A stretch of 64,000 nt of DNA from the NCBI RefSeq assembly GCF_021869535.1, contig NW_026262668.1:10214348-10278347 (forward strand), in the 5' to 3' direction. This stretch comes from Mytilus californianus (Eukaryota; Mollusca; Bivalvia; Mytilida; Mytilidae). The position numbers were made by a program, and so were the translations under genes. This document shows positions 61,401 to 64,000 of the stretch, piece by piece. The first letter of the stretch is position 1; the number at the start of each line of letters is the position of its first letter. Under the pieces are notes generated by a model. The model had not been told where the DNA came from, made no database searches, and saw only the letters and a list, made by a program, of their open reading frames with translations.

Positions 61401-61607
61401 ATATCTGTCAAAATAAAATTTTCCCGTGTCACACTTAAAATAATATTTTTTTAATCAATAAATTTTGAAATCAATCATATCGAAATATCACCAAAGAAAA
61501 TAACAGAAACATCAGAGATTCTACATGAAAATTAAATTAAATCAAGGAAAGTCTTACTATACAAATCCTCGATTTGCTGCAACATTTCCATATACATCAT
61601 CCGCCAT
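44450..61607 (-). CDS. Gene B: 67-residue protein from nine exons, four of them 3 nt long (model)
   Basis: Exons 61607-61558, 56146-56108, 54995-54942, 50321-50319, 48977-48975, 47352-47350, 45691-45689, 44838-44821 and 44480-44450 join entirely in phase 2 into 67 codons and a TGA. The start lies in CAAAATGGCGG, a typical animal start context. The C-terminal part reads YQCRC, then G-D-L-P-I across the four microexons, then CKRCW and a basic His/Trp tail. The spacing Y-x-C-x7-C-K-R, after an N-R-G near residue 12, faintly recalls FLYWCH zinc fingers, but the final His-x-His is not clear and I do not assign the family. The other frames run into stops. A poly-A signal lies 175 nt after the stop. 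Retrotransposon fragments on the opposite strand fill the introns. The weakest joint is exon 1 to exon 2, because the TRIM exon lies between them. Confidence 0.45.
44821..44838 (-). CDS. Gene B exon 8: 18-nt exon
   Basis: Minus strand TTTTTAG acceptor and GTAAGTATT donor frame 18 nt that, in phase 2, complete Ile and encode CKRCW plus AA. Read from its first base it would hit TAA in the second codon. Confidence 0.48.
44930..45110 (+). repeat. Dispersed repeat R3, longest copy
   Basis: AATAGATTACCTTAGCTGTA, CAATGCTCTTCAACTTCGTAC, ATGAGTCTTTTGTAGAC and TTGGTATCTATGATGAGTTT in order. Shorter copies: 41515-41600 (+) and 62385-62445 (-). Related pieces with CACATCTGGTGCA or ACTGAAGAGACATC occur at 34560-34740 and 37830-37930. 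Confidence 0.75.
45689..45691 (-). CDS. Gene B microexon 4: 3 nt (GAT)
   Basis: Minus strand ATTTTTCAG|GAT|GTAAGTATC. Completes CCG (Pro) and starts AT, which the 18-nt exon completes as ATA (Ile). Confidence 0.45.
45692..47349. other. Gene B intron between microexons 3 and 4
   Basis: AT-rich, with a reversed R4 piece at 46230-46320. Nothing else recognised. Confidence 0.5.
47350..47352 (-). CDS. Gene B microexon 3: 3 nt (CCC)
   Basis: Minus strand CTTTTTCAG|CCC|GTAAGTATC. Completes CTC (Leu) and starts CC. Followed about 12 nt later by AGATAAGTATA. Confidence 0.45.
48295..48663 (+). pseudogene. Non-LTR retrotransposon C-terminal fragment
   Basis: A 122-codon plus frame with ISAHDLKIKRD, then RLCKNSTLNMVEDEQHF, TSCPAYNDARQ and FF. 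This order (Cys-x..-Asn, VEDEQHFI, CPAY) is the tail of LINE polymerases common in molluscs, with the first C-x-x-C altered. A 30-bp tandem duplication (about 48359-48418) repeats the IERDRYKT segment. Lies antisense in a gene B intron. Confidence 0.65.
48975..48977 (-). CDS. Gene B microexon 2: 3 nt (TCT)
   Basis: Minus strand TTTTTTTTTCAG|TCT|GTAAGTAC. Completes GAT (Asp) and starts CT. The downstream intron repeats the A-GATAAGTATA element seen after the other microexons. Confidence 0.45.
49130..49345 (+). repeat. Dispersed repeat R1, diverged copy
   Basis: Weaker match (TTTACCTAGTTTTAAAACCAG, ACATGACAGTTGTTTGCCAG, CTTGGGGTTCGGTATTTTTT). The 143-codon frame across it is a by-product of the repeat. 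Confidence 0.65.
49415..49640 (-). repeat. Dispersed repeat R4
   Basis: CATTCAAAACCCATAAGTCG, AGAAACTGACAACGCCATGG, then CTTAGGTGCTCCGGAAGGG. Other copies: 46230-46320 (-), 33215-33385 (+) and 32440-32505 (-); the last two form part of the inverted duplication. Confidence 0.75.
50319..50321 (-). CDS. Gene B microexon 1: 3 nt (TGA)
   Basis: Minus strand TTTTTTTTCAG|TGA|GTAAGTATC. Entered in phase 2 after GG, it gives GGT (Gly) and GA of the next codon. Read in phase 0 it would be a stop, so inclusion or phase matters. Confidence 0.45.
   Translation of the reverse strand, partial: 
51640..54140 (+). pseudogene. Decayed non-LTR retrotransposon (endonuclease plus reverse transcriptase)
   Basis: Pieces in changing plus frames follow the order of a CR1/jockey-like element. 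At 51680-51860: SDINLPNINWK, then DISCEQIINVPTRHNNTLDIF, an APE-type endonuclease end. At about 52740-52850: KFW and TLHPSSEKAE. At 53040-53160: SIDQGTVQDD and KKKGKRQKAS, the start of the polymerase. At 53270: LTDEQHGF. At 53690-53880: VPQGTVLGPL, YINDLP, VRLFADDCVLY (the FADD catalytic motif with the second Asp kept). At 53900-54130: the thumb region, with stops. Many frameshifts and stops show that it is dead. A family R1 copy interrupts the polymerase at 53455-53630. Confidence 0.8.
53455..53630 (+). repeat. Dispersed repeat R1, diverged copy inside the retrotransposon
   Basis: CATGTACCAAGTAAGGAGTA through TTGGAGTTCGGTAATTTTG, separating two collinear parts of the reverse transcriptase. 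It therefore inserted after the LINE. Confidence 0.65.
54690..54890 (+). repeat. Dispersed repeat R2, left half
   Basis: GAACTAGCTTTCAGTAACTG to GTTAGAGGAGGGTTAGGCGA, cut off 50 bp before gene B exon 3. Confidence 0.7.
54942..54995 (-). CDS. Gene B exon 3
   Basis: A 54-nt exon between TTGCAG acceptor and GG|GTAAGT donor, phase 2 at both ends. It encodes 17 residues ending HGHLYQCRC, then GG of the next codon. Confidence 0.5.
56108..56146 (-). CDS. Gene B exon 2
   Basis: A 39-nt exon between TTTACTTTCAG acceptor and GTAAGT donor, phase 2 at both ends, reading ETHVTYIEGGSR and two bases of the next codon. Read in phase 0 it starts with TGA; read in phase 1 it hits a stop in the next exon. Confidence 0.48.
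57435..58407. mobile_element. DNA transposon remnant with ~30-bp terminal inverted repeats
   Basis: The left end TGTTACAGTAAATGTGTATA and right end read from the other strand as TGTTACAGTAAATTTGTATA match over about 30 bp with few changes. Flanks TTTATG and TTTATA could be a decayed 6-bp target duplication. Near the left end there are several internal copies of AATCCCTGA-like motifs (57468-57600). A short minus frame (58022-57828, MATVHEMTEKDIVW) may be a transposase or host-gene remnant; I do not recognise it. It interrupts a ~141-bp tandem repeat. Confidence 0.7.
58441..58499. repeat. (CA)n microsatellite
   Basis: About 29 CA units with one CCCT interruption. Confidence 0.97.
59028..59855 (-). 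CDS. TRIM-like protein, 5' exon: two B-boxes plus coiled coil, 3' part missing
   Basis: An open frame of 275 codons from an ATG in GCGCCATTTTG context. Residues 9-45 form a first B-box (C9, C12, C21, C24, C29, C32, H36, H45) and residues 64-94 a second one (C64, H67, C75, C78, C83, C86, H91, H94). Residues about 100-225 are charged and heptad-like, a coiled coil. There is no RING, so it is not an obvious ubiquitin ligase by itself; bivalves have large families of such B-box proteins, often with C-terminal NHL or beta-propeller repeats and implicated in innate immunity. The last 15 or so residues look like read-through into an intron: donors are present as CAA|GTATAT at 59073 or as a strong GC-type AG|GCAAGT at 59077. 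No propeller exon was found downstream. It lies on the same strand inside gene B's first intron. The protein is partial as seen; function is inferred from the family. Confidence 0.85.
   Translation of the reverse strand: MAQTALKTCEICVSSAGTKYCTTCEQFFCDNCKAMHNRQKISKDHTFKDSVNVVQGIKTTTSKCKEHKEDTIFVCNDCYVSVCSKCITGKHNGHKLSDIDESVSSLTKVTRTEIRTILDAAASNVTVVEKSLKKFDSEVEVSVKAIQEHGSKLKKLIDREVDEMVVTTKKKASVEKERVRKILTDVRTVLEKASVLEQKQNELQKNKNDSSTLLSKLLILAGEIEKLQTIHFVAGPTSSYKPGVTTNNYLTELLGKSDFRQVYICYIIFELPTIC
60270..60424. mobile_element. 155-bp MITE with hAT-like ends
   Basis: The left end CAGGGGTGGATCCA and right end TGAATCCGCCCCTG are inverted copies. Ends of CAGGGGCGGATC type are very common for short hAT-derived elements in animals. 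No clear 8-bp target duplication is visible. Upstream of the TRIM exon, inside gene B's first intron. Confidence 0.7.
60425..61557. other. Gene B intron 1, no recognisable feature
   Basis: Very AT-rich with many poly-A and poly-T runs. No convincing exons on either strand. Confidence 0.5.
61558..61607 (-). CDS. Gene B exon 1 (start codon)
   Basis: CAAAATGGCGGATGATG opens 16 codons (M-A-D-D-V-Y-G-N-V-A-A-N-R-G-F-V) and two bases TA before donor GTAAGA. The start context and donor are good and the phase (2) fits the exon at 56146. It could instead begin another transcript. Confidence 0.45.
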
Positions 61608-63639
61608 TTTGAAAAATCCCGAAATATTCACTTTTTTAAATCGATTTTTGACCGAAATTGCCCAGAAATTAAACTGTTTTAAATAGTATTTTTCGCCATA
61701 TATATGTTTGAATATACTTAATCGAGTTGCAAAGTTTTATTTTTATTAACGGAATTTCTTTATTTGTTATACAAGTAGACATGGGTATCGGTAATTTAGC
61801 ATTGAGTCAACGGAGAAATAACGAGAAAAAGTACGTTTTACGTACTCCAGTGACCGAATTTAATCAAAAATTAAACTGTTAGGACCAACATTGTTTGATA
61901 GAAATATGTTTGAATATCAAGGATTGATTTGCAAAAGTTAGAAAACGGGTCAGGTTCATGAGAAAACTCAACTTTATTGAAGCACCTATGCATTTTATAT
62001 GGGGCAATATAATACAAAATGGCGGCTAGTATACGTCACAAAAGTCACGTGATGTCTGACTTAGTTGGATATGGACACGTATCAACTCAAAAAAGACTTA
62101 TCTTTTCGTTTGTATGTTAATCACTCAGCTATCCAAGAATTTCAAATGTTCACTGCTTTCATAGCTTTAATTTCGTCTAGTCCATTTCTGGTCAAACGCA
62201 CGCTATATATGACTCGAAATGCAATTCATGAATTCACGAAATCCGAAAAGGTCGAAAGGTTTCTCGTATTTTTTTTTTTTAATCATTTTTGTGCCTGAAA
62301 GCAACAACAAAATTATTCGTTGGTTAATACGTACAGTCGAGCGTTTGTGTTTTGGCAGTTTTCATGGACTTTCCCTTTTTTGATAATAAACGCATCATAG
62401 ATACCAGGATTAAAATTTGGACGCCAGGTGCGCGTTTAACTTGGAGTTCGGTATTTTTGTTATTTCCTTTTCTATTGTGTAATAATCAACTATATTACAA
62501 CCGTTACTGATGTTCTTCATTTACTCAACTGACGTTTGTATTGTTTGTAAAAGTGTCTTTTTTCTTATAGGACAGATTTCTACAGCTCGATCTTATAACA
62601 GAAAAAAATAGTTTATCATCCGTTTAAATTTGAATGCAGAGTATACTTGGCACTTCATTTCAAATTTCCAAATGATATGTTTTACGTAAATAAATCCCTG
62701 TCGTCACTATTGAAGTTTTCCATCAAAAACTTGGTCAAAGTTATCTGCTGTCACTATTAAAGTTTTTCTTCAAAACACAAAAAAGTGTTTGGCGGGAGTT
62801 CAATGTTTACAAAGAGAAATAAGACCCTAATATACTTCTCACAGAATGATTGCTTGCAATTACTGTGTATTCTGTGTATTACCATTAGGATAAGGCGAAG
62901 TATTTTGTGCACAAGAGTGAAAAGCTAGGGGACAAAAAAACTGGTTGCAAAGAAGAAGACAGAAGTACCTTCAATACCTGGTCGAATTCAGGAATTATTT
63001 TAGAATGTACAAAGCGATATTCAATCTGCTTCTTAAAAAAGTGGAATCACTGATTTAAATAAATTCATCTATCATTTTTTTTCTCCCTAGCAATTTTCTT
63101 TTACTCTTACTGGATCGAACTCATCTGACTATTCCCACCAATTTTGCCATGTGCTTTTGTTTTGTAAAAAAAATGCCTCATTTCCTTATTAAGCTACACT
63201 ATGACTGACTGATTTCCGTCGAAGTCCATCCAAGTCTAGAATCTATTCCATCAAGTCCGTCAAAGTTTTGTTTGACGATCGACCCTATCCAAAAACATTG
63301 AAAAATCCTTCAAAACCTTTGTCCAAGTTTTCTTGGTCAAACTTTGATAATGACAGCGGGCCCGACCCTGAACACTCTATATAATAGTTCCCGGGAAATA
63401 ATGACAAATACCAAGGATTTATATAGTAAGTCTTATTATACAAATCCTTGCAAATACTAAATTCGGTTATTATGTATACATGTATGTAAATTGTATAATC
63501 ATTACAACTGTATATTACTGCTTATATATAAATGTTTATAATCTCATTCGACAAATTTCGACCAGCCCGTGATGTTCACAGCACGAACTGCTTGTCAGTA
63601 ATAAAAGACACATTATCATGATTATGATGGGGGTTATTA
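61608..63639. other. Upstream of gene B: AT-rich, partial duplications
   Basis: A loose ~235-bp duplication (AAATTAAACTGTT followed by ATATGTTTGAATAT at about 61670 and 61865), an R1 piece with a nested reversed R3 piece (62330-62465), and related AAACTTGGTCAAAGTT motifs at 62725 and, reversed, at 63240-63350. No gene seen. Confidence 0.45.
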
Positions 63640-64000
63640 ACGACCTTGACTGGCTATAAAACCCTCGCACGGTCGGCTCGTGCCCGGAGGCGATTGTTAA
63701 GCATTAAATATTTTCTGTTGCAGTTAGTCAGGAACAAGTGGAAGGCGCCATTTTGGTAGGCGGCCATCTTGGTTTACGCGAGTTGTTTTGATTTTTGGTT
63801 TTTACTATTTTGATGTTTCTTTGCAGTATGGACTCCACAACGGCTTCTTCCAGGGCCAGGTTGATCAGCTGGACAGCCCGCTAACCACGACGATGTGTTC
63901 CTGGTAGATGAATCATTGACTCCGTAGTGAATGACTGCAAATTGCACTAAAACTACGATACACATAGCCCTCGGACGTCTGGGCAGCATGTGACACTCAC
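63640..64000 (+). other. GC-richer, gene-start-like segment at the window edge
   Basis: Against an AT-rich background this stretch has TGGCTATAAAACC (TATA-like, 63651), a GC-rich block, two acceptor-like sites (TTTCTGTTGCAG at about 63720, TTTCTTTGCAG at about 63825) and ATGGACTCCACAACGG directly after the second. The frame from that ATG closes after about 18 codons. It could be the start of a retroelement or of a gene continuing beyond the window. Not recognised. Confidence 0.3.

Overview
The window looks like nuclear DNA of a marine bivalve, most likely a mussel (Mytilus or a close relative). It is strongly AT-rich, its genes are split into tiny exons across long introns, it carries ShKT-domain and B-box/TRIM genes, and it is full of dispersed repeats that I recall from mussel sequence. 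The taxon call is from memory, not from a search. No bacterial-type operons, rRNA, tRNA genes or CRISPR arrays are visible. Exon models below were built by eye from splice signals and reading phase. || Layout. 0-4.9 kb: repeat-rich DNA with one fold-back hairpin. 4.9-42.2 kb, minus strand: gene A, a secreted cysteine-rich protein. It has a signal-peptide exon at 42.1 kb, a three-exon cysteine/histidine-rich module (35.3-31.8 kb), a Thr/Pro linker exon, an ShKT exon, a second short linker exon and, 23 kb further on, another ShKT exon at 5.1-4.9 kb. Between the last two exons lies the dominant feature of the window: about 62 head-to-tail copies of a ~354-bp satellite (5.4-27.3 kb), including a recent 12-monomer (4,248-bp) tandem duplication. 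|| 44.4-61.6 kb, minus strand: gene B, a model for a 67-residue protein in nine exons. Its most striking feature is four successive candidate exons of exactly 3 nt (TGA, TCT, CCC, GAT), each tightly framed by an acceptor and a strong GTAAGTA/GTAAGTAC donor, all in phase 2 and leading to an 18-nt exon and a terminal exon with a stop codon. This is the best candidate here for something not previously described. || 59.0-59.9 kb, minus strand: the 5' exon of a TRIM-like protein with two B-boxes and a coiled coil and no RING, lying inside gene B's first intron. || The rest is transposable-element debris: decayed non-LTR retrotransposon copies (40 kb minus, 48 kb plus, 51.6-54.1 kb plus), a tRNA-derived SINE-like piece (38.4 kb), a 155-bp hAT-like MITE (60.3 kb), a terminal-inverted-repeat element inserted into a ~141-bp tandem repeat (57.1-58.8 kb), a 1.6-kb inverted duplication (32.2-33.7 kb), a possible TIR element with tandem palindromes near one end (39.1-41.1 kb), and at least four dispersed repeat families (called R1-R4 here). 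The two split genes share no visible pathway. Gene A is predicted to be secreted and gene B and the TRIM exon intracellular.
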